From Bacteroidota bacterium (GTDB taxonomy: Bacteria; Bacteroidota; Bacteroidia; Palsa-965): 41,288 nucleotides of DNA. Shown in pieces: positions 1 to 7,263 of the stretch (its first letter is position 1; each line of letters starts with the position of its first letter). The notes beneath the pieces are model-generated. The model was not told where the DNA came from and did not search any database. It worked only from the letters and a program-made list of their open reading frames with translations. The stretch is from assembly GCA_013298545.1 (NCBI GenBank), contig JAAFIA010000043.1, positions 1 to 41,288 on the forward strand. The letters run 5' to 3'. The position numbers were made by a program, and so were the translations under genes.

Positions 1-282
1 ATTTCCAACAACAGGTGTGCCTTGTCCAATCACCGAGGTAAATAAACCAAAGGCGTTGGTATTTACACTTGTGTTTTCTTCATATACAAGTATGGTCAGT
101 GCAGCATCGCTGTACAAACGGTATTTAACATCTAAGGCCGTATTGGTCAGTTCCTGTCCTTGCGGATTACGCGCAATGGCTTGGTAGTTCACGCCTTGGG
201 GGGCTTGGGCATGAAGCCCAAACTGACTGGCTAACACGAGTACAGAAATTAATACGTGTGTGCGTTTGATGAGGTCGTTCAT
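1..282 (-). CDS. N-terminal part of a secreted Bacteroidota surface protein (3' end outside window)
   Basis: The reading frame opens with ATG at 282 and stays open to the window edge (94 codons seen). The first 26 or so residues are a signal peptide with a hydrophobic core, ending at an Ala-Gln junction typical of this phylum. The mature protein begins APQGVNYQAIARNPQG, a start I know from many Bacteroidota cell-surface proteins, often with collagen-like, tail-fibre or adhesin bodies. The function cannot be told from this fragment. It starts only 11 bp downstream of the stop of the T9SS cargo gene at 294-2873 on the same strand, so the two are probably co-transcribed. The family resemblance of the N-terminus is clear; the nature of the rest is unknown. 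Confidence 0.75.
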   Translation of the reverse strand, partial: MNDLIKRTHVLISVLVLASQFGLHAQAPQGVNYQAIARNPQGQELTNTALDVKYRLYSDAALTILVYEENTSVNTNAFGLFTSVIGQGTPVVGN

Positions 283-293
283 TTTTTATGCAA

Positions 294-2873
294 TTATCGT
301 GTTACTTCTAACCAGCCACGTCTGGTTTTTGTACCAATGGTGATGAGGTAATAATACGTTCCATCGGCAACGGCATTTCCATTTTCGTCAAAACCACGAA
401 AAACAATATCGGTGTTGTTGTAGCGATTCGTGTTCCAAATGATTCCTCCCCAACGGTTGAATATGGTTACACGTACATTGGATGCGTTTTCGATTCCTGA
501 AATTATCCAGACATCGTTTTTGCCGTCGGCATTGGGGGTAATGCCGTTGAATATTTCTAGAACTACTGTTGTGCTATCCTCACACAAAGCCGTGTCTGTT
601 GCAATCGTAATTAATTCATACGCTTCGCATCCTGAATTCTGATCTGTAGCTGTTACGAAGTATGCGGTTGTTTGTGCAACGGTTGCAATTGGACTTGAGC
701 TAAATGGATTGTCTAATCCAGAAGATGGTAGCCAATTGTAAGAACAGGTAGCACATCCATTTATATTCAATTGAATAGGCTCATCTGGACAAATAGTCGT
801 ATCGGCTGTTGCTGTGATTGTAAAGCCGTTGGAGACATTGACCGTATAGATTGTGGGTAAGCTATAACACGTTGCACCAACGATATTGGGTGTAAAAATT
901 ACATAGTAGGTGTATGCTCCAGCGGGTGTATTGCTTGTAAATGGCGGTGTGTAGCTTGTTCCAAGTGCAACCAAATTTCCAAAAGCATCGAACCAAACTG
1001 GATTTTGTCCCTGGACGGCGGTAATCTGCAAAACAGGAATTGCTGAAGGATTGCACCACGATAAAGTTGTGGATTGATTATCGGGTTGTGGTGCTGCTGG
1101 AATACCCGTTACATAAATAGAATCGCGGAAAAAATCGGTACAAAATGGAACACCAACACGGTATTCGACCACAACCCACACCGGTAAACTTGCACTAGAA
1201 ACCGCATTCAGATCGATTTCTCCAGTGAATTGATCGACTGAAATACCTGCGACGCTTTGTGGCGAAATGAGCGTATAAAGACCGCCTGGTGTTTGCGGAA
1301 AAATGTCTTGTACAACAACTTGATCGCCGCAAATAAATTCGTCGGGATAATCAAATGCGGCTTGCGGAATGGGAGAAGAAACAATGAATACCGAATCGGT
1401 AACACTACAATTTAAGGTATCGGTAATCACCACATAATTCCATCCATCAGACAAATTAAATGCGGTAGAACCCGTTGCATTTGTTTGTGGCCAATAGAAT
1501 GTGTAAGGAGCTGTTCCTCCCGTTACGGAGGCTTGCGCTACACCATTTCCTGGGCCGCAACTGATGCTTACCTGATTCACATTTGATAGCAGTACAAAAG
1601 GAACTTTGACAGCAGTAATGGTGTAACATCCTGTACTTTGATTGTATGCAGACAATGTATAAGATCCCGCATTGGAGACAGGAAACACAAACGATGTAAT
1701 GGTGATGTTGAGCGCAGAATCGACAGCTTGATTATTCACATCATACAAATAATAATCAATCGTATCGGAAGCATTTGCATTGCTCACTCCAATTATTGCA
1801 GTTCCGTTATTGCAGTCTATTGACCCGTTTACAAATACGATTGGAGACACACAACTATCGCTAAACGCTTTTAATTCGAGTTTCAATGCAGGGTCAGGAC
1901 CACACGAAGTTGTTGCAGCACTTCCTGTTTGTCCGTCATTGAAAACATAAATTTTTGTAAGCAAATCGCCACCAGAATAAGCAGGCTTGACAATAGCTTC
2001 CCAGCAGGCTTGCCAAGACTGCAGAATAGTTGCGGCATCGCCCGTATTGTTATTTGGATTGCTATCTAAATCACCATCATAAAAGAAACCAAGTTGAGGT
2101 CCAAGTGGTGTCGAAGCCGTTGTCCATATCCAGCCATTGGTGGTATTTGGAGAACTTGGGGTATTGATCGGAACAATCGAATTGGGCAACCATTCGGCAC
2201 CAACCAAAGTTGGGATAATGCTATGCAAAGAAGATATGCCTTGGGTATTGAACCGATCTATTGTCAGACACATTTCGACTACATCGCCTGGGTAATACTG
2301 ACCATTTACAGGCGGTGTATTTAATTCAATGGACATATCCATAACACATTCGTTGCACGACTCAACACCAGCTACCGTAAGTTCGAAAGTGCCTTCTTCT
2401 TCCTCATCATATCCACCGATTTCCAAATAATATACACCGTTAAATGTTGGTGTATAAAAATCAACCAACATGGATCCTATTTGTGTGGTTGAACAATTAA
2501 GAGGGATTAGATTAACGCAATTGTTTTGCTCATCGAAGATGCGCACAAAAATAGAATCAAAGCCTACCGTAGTGGAAAATAAATTAATACGAACATAAGT
2601 AGATCGGGTCGTGAATTTATACCAAACATCGGGGCTACCCAATGGAAAGCAACTCGAACCTACAGGCCAAGCATAATCATAAGCAGCCCATTCGGTATCA
2701 CCAGAAACCGTAACAGAATCGCCCGCACCACAAGGGACAAAGTCCAATAAACCTAAGTCAGTTGCATTGCACTGTTGATCGTTTGGCGGTGGCGGATTTA
2801 TGGGCATTGCATAAATATCTACCGAACAGATGCAGAGGCAAAATAGGATAAGAAGGCGTATAGGTGTTTTCAT
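294..2873 (-). CDS. Secreted multidomain protein with type B T9SS sorting domain (gliding motility-associated C-terminus)
   Basis: An 859-residue exported protein. Residues 1-22 are a signal peptide. Residues about 35-170 look like a pre-peptidase-type beta-sandwich (SPDVWYKFTT, YYLEIGGYDEEEEGTFELTV), a fold common in secreted Bacteroidota proteins. The middle part is Ig/SprB-like beta-repeats with regularly spaced Cys (for example GGTAPYTFYWP). The last 90 residues are the CHU_C/TIGR04131-type domain: FNGITPNADGKNDVWII, then FNRWGGIIW and DGTYYYLI. This domain directs export by the type IX system and often surface attachment. No catalytic motif was seen, so an adhesin or surface structural role is the best guess. 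The ATG at 2873 is followed at once by the signal peptide. The gene has no recognisable -7 box upstream. Confidence 0.9.
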   Translation of the reverse strand: MKTPIRLLILFCLCICSVDIYAMPINPPPPNDQQCNATDLGLLDFVPCGAGDSVTVSGDTEWAAYDYAWPVGSSCFPLGSPDVWYKFTTRSTYVRINLFSTTVGFDSIFVRIFDEQNNCVNLIPLNCSTTQIGSMLVDFYTPTFNGVYYLEIGGYDEEEEGTFELTVAGVESCNECVMDMSIELNTPPVNGQYYPGDVVEMCLTIDRFNTQGISSLHSIIPTLVGAEWLPNSIVPINTPSSPNTTNGWIWTTASTPLGPQLGFFYDGDLDSNPNNNTGDAATILQSWQACWEAIVKPAYSGGDLLTKIYVFNDGQTGSAATTSCGPDPALKLELKAFSDSCVSPIVFVNGSIDCNNGTAIIGVSNANASDTIDYYLYDVNNQAVDSALNITITSFVFPVSNAGSYTLSAYNQSTGCYTITAVKVPFVLLSNVNQVSISCGPGNGVAQASVTGGTAPYTFYWPQTNATGSTAFNLSDGWNYVVITDTLNCSVTDSVFIVSSPIPQAAFDYPDEFICGDQVVVQDIFPQTPGGLYTLISPQSVAGISVDQFTGEIDLNAVSSASLPVWVVVEYRVGVPFCTDFFRDSIYVTGIPAAPQPDNQSTTLSWCNPSAIPVLQITAVQGQNPVWFDAFGNLVALGTSYTPPFTSNTPAGAYTYYVIFTPNIVGATCYSLPTIYTVNVSNGFTITATADTTICPDEPIQLNINGCATCSYNWLPSSGLDNPFSSSPIATVAQTTAYFVTATDQNSGCEAYELITIATDTALCEDSTTVVLEIFNGITPNADGKNDVWIISGIENASNVRVTIFNRWGGIIWNTNRYNNTDIVFRGFDENGNAVADGTYYYLITIGTKTRRGWLEVTR

Positions 2874-2932
2874 CAGGCCATGTTATAGGTAATCAAACAT
2901 TTAGCAAAATAATACAATTTCCTTTAACACAT

Positions 2933-2970
2933 AAAAAAAAGGTAAAACTTACCTGTTTTACCTTTTTTTT
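2933..2970. terminator. Bidirectional intrinsic terminator
   Basis: An 8-bp perfect stem (GGTAAAAC 2941-2948 pairing with GTTTTACC 2955-2962, loop TTACCT) is flanked by eight A on the left and eight T on the right. It can therefore terminate in both directions. It lies just after the stop of the PP2C gene (minus strand, stop at 2989) and so ends the yfiR-like/TPR/PP2C operon, separating it from the T9SS cargo gene downstream. Confidence 0.85.
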
Positions 2971-2988
2971 ATATCAGAAAAAATGTGC

Positions 2989-4779
2989 TTAAGCGATTCG
3001 GAACGCCATCACCAAAATATCATCCACCTGCTCTAAGTTTCCACGCCATTGCTCGATCGTAGCATCCATTGTTCGTTTTTGCTCGTGCATCGGAAGCGTA
3101 TGAATCTGTGTGAGGAAGGTACGGAACTGTCCAACCATAAACTTCTTGCCTTTCGGGCCGCCAAACTGATCGGCATACCCATCAGAAAAAATGTAAACCG
3201 TATCGCCTGCTTCGAGTTGAATTTCATGGTTGGTGAATCTTTTCGGAGCACCTTCATCGAGATAGCCAATAGACATTTTATCGACTTTAATTTCGGTCAA
3301 TTGATTGTTGCGAAACAGGTACATGGGATTGTTAGCACCAGCCATATTCATCACACGTGTTTTCGGATTGATGATGCAAAGTGTTAAATCCATCCCATCG
3401 CGTACAGCCGTTTCTTCGGAGTGTTGGTTGATGGTTTTTCCGGCCAGTGCATTCAGTTCATCCAGCATTTCTCCGGCTTTCAGCAAAGGACGCTCTTTCA
3501 CAATCTGATTGAGCATGTTGTTACCCACAATACTCATGAAAGCGCCTGGTACACCGTGGCCCGTACAATCAATCGCGGCAACTAAGATGTGTTCCTCTTT
3601 TTCAAACATCCAATAAAAATCGCCGCTAACGATGTCTTTGGGTTTAAAGAGAATAAACGAATCGGGCAACACACGGTTAATCGTTGCTGGTGCAGGAAGA
3701 ATGGCATCTTGCAAACGTTTCGCGTAGCGAATACTATCGGTTACGTGGTTGTATAGAATTTCGAGTTTGCGGCTTTGCAATTCGATTTCTTCTTTTTGAC
3801 GCACAACTTCTTCGGTACGTTCAATTACTTTGGCTTCGAGTACACGTTCATTCTCGCGCAAATCCTCGCGCATTTTGATCAATGCGTAACCCAAAGTGTC
3901 TTCGTTAGAAAGTGGTTTGTAGTACGAATCGAAATTACCCGCCCCGACTTCATTGGCAAATTCGGTTGTGAGTTTCATCGAATCGACGAGGCTATTGAGC
4001 GCAATAGACATTTCACCAATTTCGTCGTTCCGATTTTTGATCGATTCGCGCGGCAATACACCACGCGCCATTTGTAAGAGTATCGATTTTAATTTCTGTA
4101 CCGGTTTGGTAATTGTTCTGGCTGTAAGAATCGCAATGAGAATACCACCGACCGGAAGTACAATAAGCAGCAACATCACCACAATCTGCAATTGCTCAAA
4201 CGACTTGAGCATCTTGGTACGTGTAGCCCCAGCAGCTTTGTACTGTGCATTAATTAAGCGATCGAGGCGTTCAGAAATAACACGGGTTTGCACGGTAATC
4301 TCACCATCTTCATCAAGCACCATGGAACGCATGGGAAAAAAGATATTTGGATCTTCGTAATTATCAAATTTCCCTAATTGGTCTATGACTTGGCGGTGCA
4401 TGAGCCACAACGCTTCGCATTCGCTAAAAATAGAATCCATTTCATTGCGATCCTTTTTCTCCCATTGCGGCGTAAGTGTTGTAAAGCGGTTTTTTAATTC
4501 GAAGTAATTGGAATCAATCAAGGTACGCAAACGTGTTTTATCATCGCTCTGCCCTTGAATATTCACCCAATTGGAAACAAGCAATTTAGAACGCGTAATG
4601 AGCAAGCGAGAATCTTGCAACGCATCAATCGAAGGCGTATAAAGTCGCGCAATTTTATCGTTGATTTCGCGACTCTGCCTGATGGTAAAAAGCGTCAGTG
4701 CAAAAGCTAAGAGTGTGAGAAAAATCAGCACACTGAAACCTAATATAATTTTACGACCAATGGTAAAGCGGAAATTCAT
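2989..4779 (-). CDS. Membrane-anchored PP2C (SpoIIE-type) serine phosphatase with HAMP domain
   Basis: A 596-residue sensor phosphatase. It has TM1 at about 11-33, an alpha-helical periplasmic sensor of four-helix-bundle type at about 34-197, TM2 at about 198-219, a HAMP domain at 220-272 (starts ARTITKPVQKL) and a coiled coil at about 305-345. The PP2C/SpoIIE domain spans about 350-596. Metal-binding acidic residues are in SGDFYW (D386), DCTGHGVPGA (D404), DGMDL (D462), SDGYADQFGG (D533) and QVDDILV (D586), so it should be active on phospho-Ser/Thr. This architecture matches SiaA of Pseudomonas. The catalytic domain closely resembles that of the protein at 19914-23261. It is the last gene of an operon with a YfiR-like and a TPR protein, 49 bp after the TPR stop. 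The likely substrate is a SiaC-like or anti-sigma-antagonist-like phosphoprotein; SiaC is encoded at 24970. Confidence 0.92.
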   Translation of the reverse strand: MNFRFTIGRKIILGFSVLIFLTLLAFALTLFTIRQSREINDKIARLYTPSIDALQDSRLLITRSKLLVSNWVNIQGQSDDKTRLRTLIDSNYFELKNRFTTLTPQWEKKDRNEMDSIFSECEALWLMHRQVIDQLGKFDNYEDPNIFFPMRSMVLDEDGEITVQTRVISERLDRLINAQYKAAGATRTKMLKSFEQLQIVVMLLLIVLPVGGILIAILTARTITKPVQKLKSILLQMARGVLPRESIKNRNDEIGEMSIALNSLVDSMKLTTEFANEVGAGNFDSYYKPLSNEDTLGYALIKMREDLRENERVLEAKVIERTEEVVRQKEEIELQSRKLEILYNHVTDSIRYAKRLQDAILPAPATINRVLPDSFILFKPKDIVSGDFYWMFEKEEHILVAAIDCTGHGVPGAFMSIVGNNMLNQIVKERPLLKAGEMLDELNALAGKTINQHSEETAVRDGMDLTLCIINPKTRVMNMAGANNPMYLFRNNQLTEIKVDKMSIGYLDEGAPKRFTNHEIQLEAGDTVYIFSDGYADQFGGPKGKKFMVGQFRTFLTQIHTLPMHEQKRTMDATIEQWRGNLEQVDDILVMAFRIA

Positions 4780-4828
4780 AGCGTATTGCGGGCAATTTTT
4801 TTATTTCGGAAGAACTATTCCGTGTGTG

Positions 4829-5734
4829 TTATTTTTGTTTGCGTAAATCTTCCAGCATTTGCTGAAACATCTGCGACTTCTGAAAATCATTCAGGCTATA
4901 ATAAATACCTGAAAGCACGATGAGTGTTTCCTCACGCTTGGGTTCCATCAGGTAAGCCTTTTCAGCATACGGAAGCGATTGTTTAAACATTTCCACACTA
5001 CGATCTTGCATGTCAAAAACAACATCAATGCTATCGTCGAGGTTAATGTCATTGTAAATCACATCGACACCTTTGTTCCAATAAAGTAAGCCCATATTGA
5101 AATTGGCTTTGTAATCATTGGGATCAATGGTAAGCACTTTTAAATAGGTATCGCGTGCTAAATCGAAGTATTTGATGTTTGCTTTTTTATCGGCTGTGTA
5201 TGCTGTATTAAACATGGTTCCAAGCGCGTTGTAATACTCCACATCTTTGGTTTTGATGTTGAAGTTAGGTTCGGCGGCCAATGTACACTCGCGGTAATAA
5301 TTGTAATTGATGGTTGACTTTTTATAATTCAGCGTATCCAATGTTTGTGCCGCATCGTTGTAGAAACGGCTTCCCAAGTAGCGCAGGTTGTCGCGTGTGG
5401 CTTGAATACGGACCTTAGACGTATCAATACCAATCGACTTGATAAATGCGTCTTTCGCCACAATGCGATATGGCGATTCCACATTCGTGTTTTCGTACTT
5501 TTTATAAAGTTCTTTGTAAACAAAACCGTTGATGTACCACGAATCGGGATCGTTGGCCGCACCAGGCTCTTTCATACGAAGGTCGATTTCCTTTTTCGCG
5601 CTGTCGATCTGCCCCTGTTGCAAATACATAAACGCAGCATTCACATGCATACTCGTTTGTGCATTTAGCAACACGCCGGACAGCATCGCCAGAGCGAGTG
5701 CCAAGAAAATCCGTATGTGCTTGCGCTTGTTCAT
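4829..5734 (-). CDS. Secreted tetratricopeptide (TPR) protein, middle gene of the YfiR/PP2C operon
   Basis: A 301-residue protein when started at the ATG at 5734, four bases after the stop of the preceding gene. A longer version from a TTG at 5755 would overlap that gene and is less likely. Residues 1-25 form a signal peptide ending LLNAQ. The rest is helical with TPR-like units: AAFMYLQQGQIDSAKKEI near the N-terminus, DTYLKVLTIDPNDYKANFNM in the middle and YAEKAYLMEPKREETLIVL near the end. It is probably a periplasmic scaffold. Its position between a YfiR-like protein and a sensor phosphatase suggests it takes part in presenting a periplasmic signal to the phosphatase; this is inference from context only. 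Confidence 0.85.
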   Translation of the reverse strand: MNKRKHIRIFLALALAMLSGVLLNAQTSMHVNAAFMYLQQGQIDSAKKEIDLRMKEPGAANDPDSWYINGFVYKELYKKYENTNVESPYRIVAKDAFIKSIGIDTSKVRIQATRDNLRYLGSRFYNDAAQTLDTLNYKKSTINYNYYRECTLAAEPNFNIKTKDVEYYNALGTMFNTAYTADKKANIKYFDLARDTYLKVLTIDPNDYKANFNMGLLYWNKGVDVIYNDINLDDSIDVVFDMQDRSVEMFKQSLPYAEKAYLMEPKREETLIVLSGIYYSLNDFQKSQMFQQMLEDLRKQK

Positions 5735-5738
5735 GAGT

Positions 5739-6275
5739 TTAGTTGTCTTTGTCAACCGGAATGGCCAAATTGACCAGTGCCGATGATACTTTCAAACTAT
5801 ATTTTTCTGCGTTTGTTTTATTTAATTCAAATTTTTGCTTGTTGTCCACAATCACAAAATTGATTGCAGAACCTTTACCCGCAAGGCCAGGCTTTTCGGT
5901 TACCAACAACGTACTCTTCCCTTTCAACTTGCTGATGATGTCCGATAGTTGGCTGCTGTTTTCTGGTGTTACATATAAAATATGTGGCTTTCCAATGCCC
6001 TCCAGTACAGTCGTTTGCTTGATTTCGATTTTTTGCGAACCCACATTCTTCACTTTTGCCATGTTGTTCAACTCCATGAGCAAACCCGAATTGGAGCCAT
6101 AAACATTGATCACAAAATTGCCCGCTTTATACTCTTCCGGCCATTCGATGTAACGCGTGAAATTGTAGAGAAAAACAGCTTTGAGGCGCGCGTTAGCATC
6201 GCCCGTCGGACCGACTTGAAAGCCGAAAACCGAAGGCAATAAAAAACAACACACAATGACAAGCAGGCGCTTCAT
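5739..6275 (-). CDS. YfiR-like periplasmic protein (DUF4154)
   Basis: A 178-residue protein with an N-terminal signal peptide. The mature part starts with the family signature KAVFLYNFTRYIEWP, followed by NFVINVYGSNSGLLMELN, ILYVTPENSSQLSDII, TLLVTEKPGLAGKGSAINFV and VSSALVNLA. These match the DUF4154/YfiR family. In Pseudomonas, YfiR is a periplasmic repressor of the diguanylate cyclase YfiN. The ATG at 6275 is chosen over an upstream in-frame start at 6332, because a strong promoter places the transcription start near 6334 and because this start gives a normal signal peptide. It is the first gene of a three-gene operon with a TPR protein and a HAMP/PP2C phosphatase, so the probable partner here is a phosphatase, not a cyclase. 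Confidence 0.9.
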   Translation of the reverse strand: MKRLLVIVCCFLLPSVFGFQVGPTGDANARLKAVFLYNFTRYIEWPEEYKAGNFVINVYGSNSGLLMELNNMAKVKNVGSQKIEIKQTTVLEGIGKPHILYVTPENSSQLSDIISKLKGKSTLLVTEKPGLAGKGSAINFVIVDNKQKFELNKTNAEKYSLKVSSALVNLAIPVDKDN

Positions 6276-6339
6276 AACCGAATCATCAGGCAAAGGTCGG
6301 GCCAAATGTTTTGATGATAAACATTCAGCCACAATCCAC

Positions 6340-6370
6340 CAAAAGTAAGGTTTTTTTGGATTTCCGCAAA
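6340..6370 (-). promoter_or_regulatory. Bacteroidota sigma-A-type promoter for the YfiR/TPR/PP2C operon
   Basis: Read on the minus strand: TTTG (6370-6367), a 19-bp spacer, then TACTTTTG (6347-6340). This is an exact match to the Bacteroidota consensus TTTG-N19-TAnnTTTG. The transcription start would be near 6334, leaving a leader of about 60 nt before the ATG at 6275. Confidence 0.75.
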
Positions 6371-6452
6371 CTAATGGTTTTCAACACCTTATGGCTCGCA
6401 ATTGCATGGAACGATTTTCGCAACACCCGTCTATCACCCTAACTTTGATCGT

Positions 6453-7016
6453 ATGTTTATTTCCTCCATAACACGACCATTTAAAAACCGCAGCCGGCTT
6501 CGTATCGGTTGTGCCATGTTCTTGTGTTTGTTGGTATTGGGGAGTTCTTGCCGCAACCACCGCAGTTCAGAAACCGGACCATCGGCAGAGCAGCGTCGCT
6601 TGCAGACCAAATACGCCCCCCTGTTGGGTGTACCCGAAAGTGAAATCAAAAATTTCGCCTTGTACGGATTTATCGATGAATGGTATGGCGTGCATTACCT
6701 CTATGGCGGAAAAACCAAATCGGGTATTGATTGTTCGGGACTAGTAGGTACACTCTATAAACAAGTTTACCAAAAAGATTTTACCGGAACCTCCGCATCC
6801 ATGCACACGCGCTGCGAAAAAAAAGCAAGCAATCAATTGCAAGAAGGCGATCTGGTCTTTTTTAAAATCGGAGGCAATAAGGTTTCGCATGTCGGAGTTT
6901 ATCTCAAAAACAGAAAGTTTGTACACGCCTCCACCAAAAAAGGAGTCATCATCAGCTCACTTGACGAAACCTACTACAAAACATATTTCTTTGAGGGTGG
7001 AAGGCCCAAATTTTAG
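6453..7016 (+). CDS. NlpC/P60-family cell-wall endopeptidase, probable lipoprotein
   Basis: A 187-residue protein from the ATG at 6453. A TTG at 6402 would lengthen it, and an ATG at 6516 would shorten it to begin MFLCLLVLGSSC. A basic N-terminus plus LVLGSSC gives a lipoprotein signal with the lipidated Cys near residue 33. The C-terminal domain has the NlpC/P60 catalytic triad: Cys94 in GIDCSGLVG, His in KVSHVGVYL and His in FVHASTKKGV, with the WYGVHYLYGG lead-in. Such enzymes cut peptidoglycan stem peptides. A -7-like box TAACTTTG at 6440-6447 lies so close to the 6453 ATG that the true start could be 6516. The stop codon is now TAG because a miniature element inserted in the original TAA. 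Confidence 0.88.
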   Translation: MFISSITRPFKNRSRLRIGCAMFLCLLVLGSSCRNHRSSETGPSAEQRRLQTKYAPLLGVPESEIKNFALYGFIDEWYGVHYLYGGKTKSGIDCSGLVGTLYKQVYQKDFTGTSASMHTRCEKKASNQLQEGDLVFFKIGGNKVSHVGVYLKNRKFVHASTKKGVIISSLDETYYKTYFFEGGRPKF

Positions 7017-7189
7017 AGCCTGTTTAAAGAAAATTTGAGAATTGTTATGATGGCTTTTTGTGTCAGGCGAGGCGCGTTTTGAAGGCCATAGCAGCGCGAC
7101 CACGGTCAAAAAACGCAACGAAGTATGGTGCAAAAATGCGCATAACAATTCCGAGGCTTCGGAACAAAGGATGAAATTTAAACAGGCTC
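7016..7189. mobile_element. Miniature inverted-repeat element, copy 1 (174 bp)
   Basis: A non-coding element bounded by 13-bp perfect terminal inverted repeats (GAGCCTGTTTAAA and TTTAAACAGGCTC) and flanked by a 3-bp direct repeat TTA (7013-7015 and 7190-7192). A second inner inverted repeat, GAATTGTTATG with CATAACAATTC, means the whole element can fold into a long imperfect hairpin. A copy with most of the internal sequence identical lies at 28736-28898 in the same orientation. No transposase is encoded. The ends and 3-bp T-N-A duplication resemble those I recall for IS5-family (IS1031-type) elements, so it is probably mobilised in trans; that assignment is inference. Confidence 0.85.
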
Positions 7190-7196
7190 TTAATTC

Positions 7197-7242
7197 AAAA
7201 AAATAGTTGATAGCGCAAGTAAATTACTTGATCTATCAACTA
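7197..7242 (-). terminator. Intrinsic terminator of the T9SS adhesin operon
   Basis: A 10-bp perfect outer stem (TAGTTGATAG 7204-7213 with CTATCAACTA 7233-7242) encloses an inner inverted repeat (CAAG with CTTG). On the minus strand it is followed by seven T (complement of 7197-7203). It lies 21 bp downstream of the stop of the gene at 7264-8934. Confidence 0.88.
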
Positions 7243-7263
7243 AATAGAATTAACTTATTCCTT

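Noticed and set aside
6957-7148. Minus-strand frame through miniature element copy 1, with a similar frame in copy 2 (28544-28876)
   Set aside because: The shared peptide (LHHTSLRFLTVVALLWPSKR) comes only from the repeated element; the frames run into neighbouring genes on the other strand, have unrelated ends and no start context.
7017-7190. Miniature element copy 1 considered as an ordinary terminator or structured RNA gene
   Set aside because: The flanking 3-bp duplications and a second dispersed copy with the same ends are better explained by transposition, although a later role in RNA is possible.
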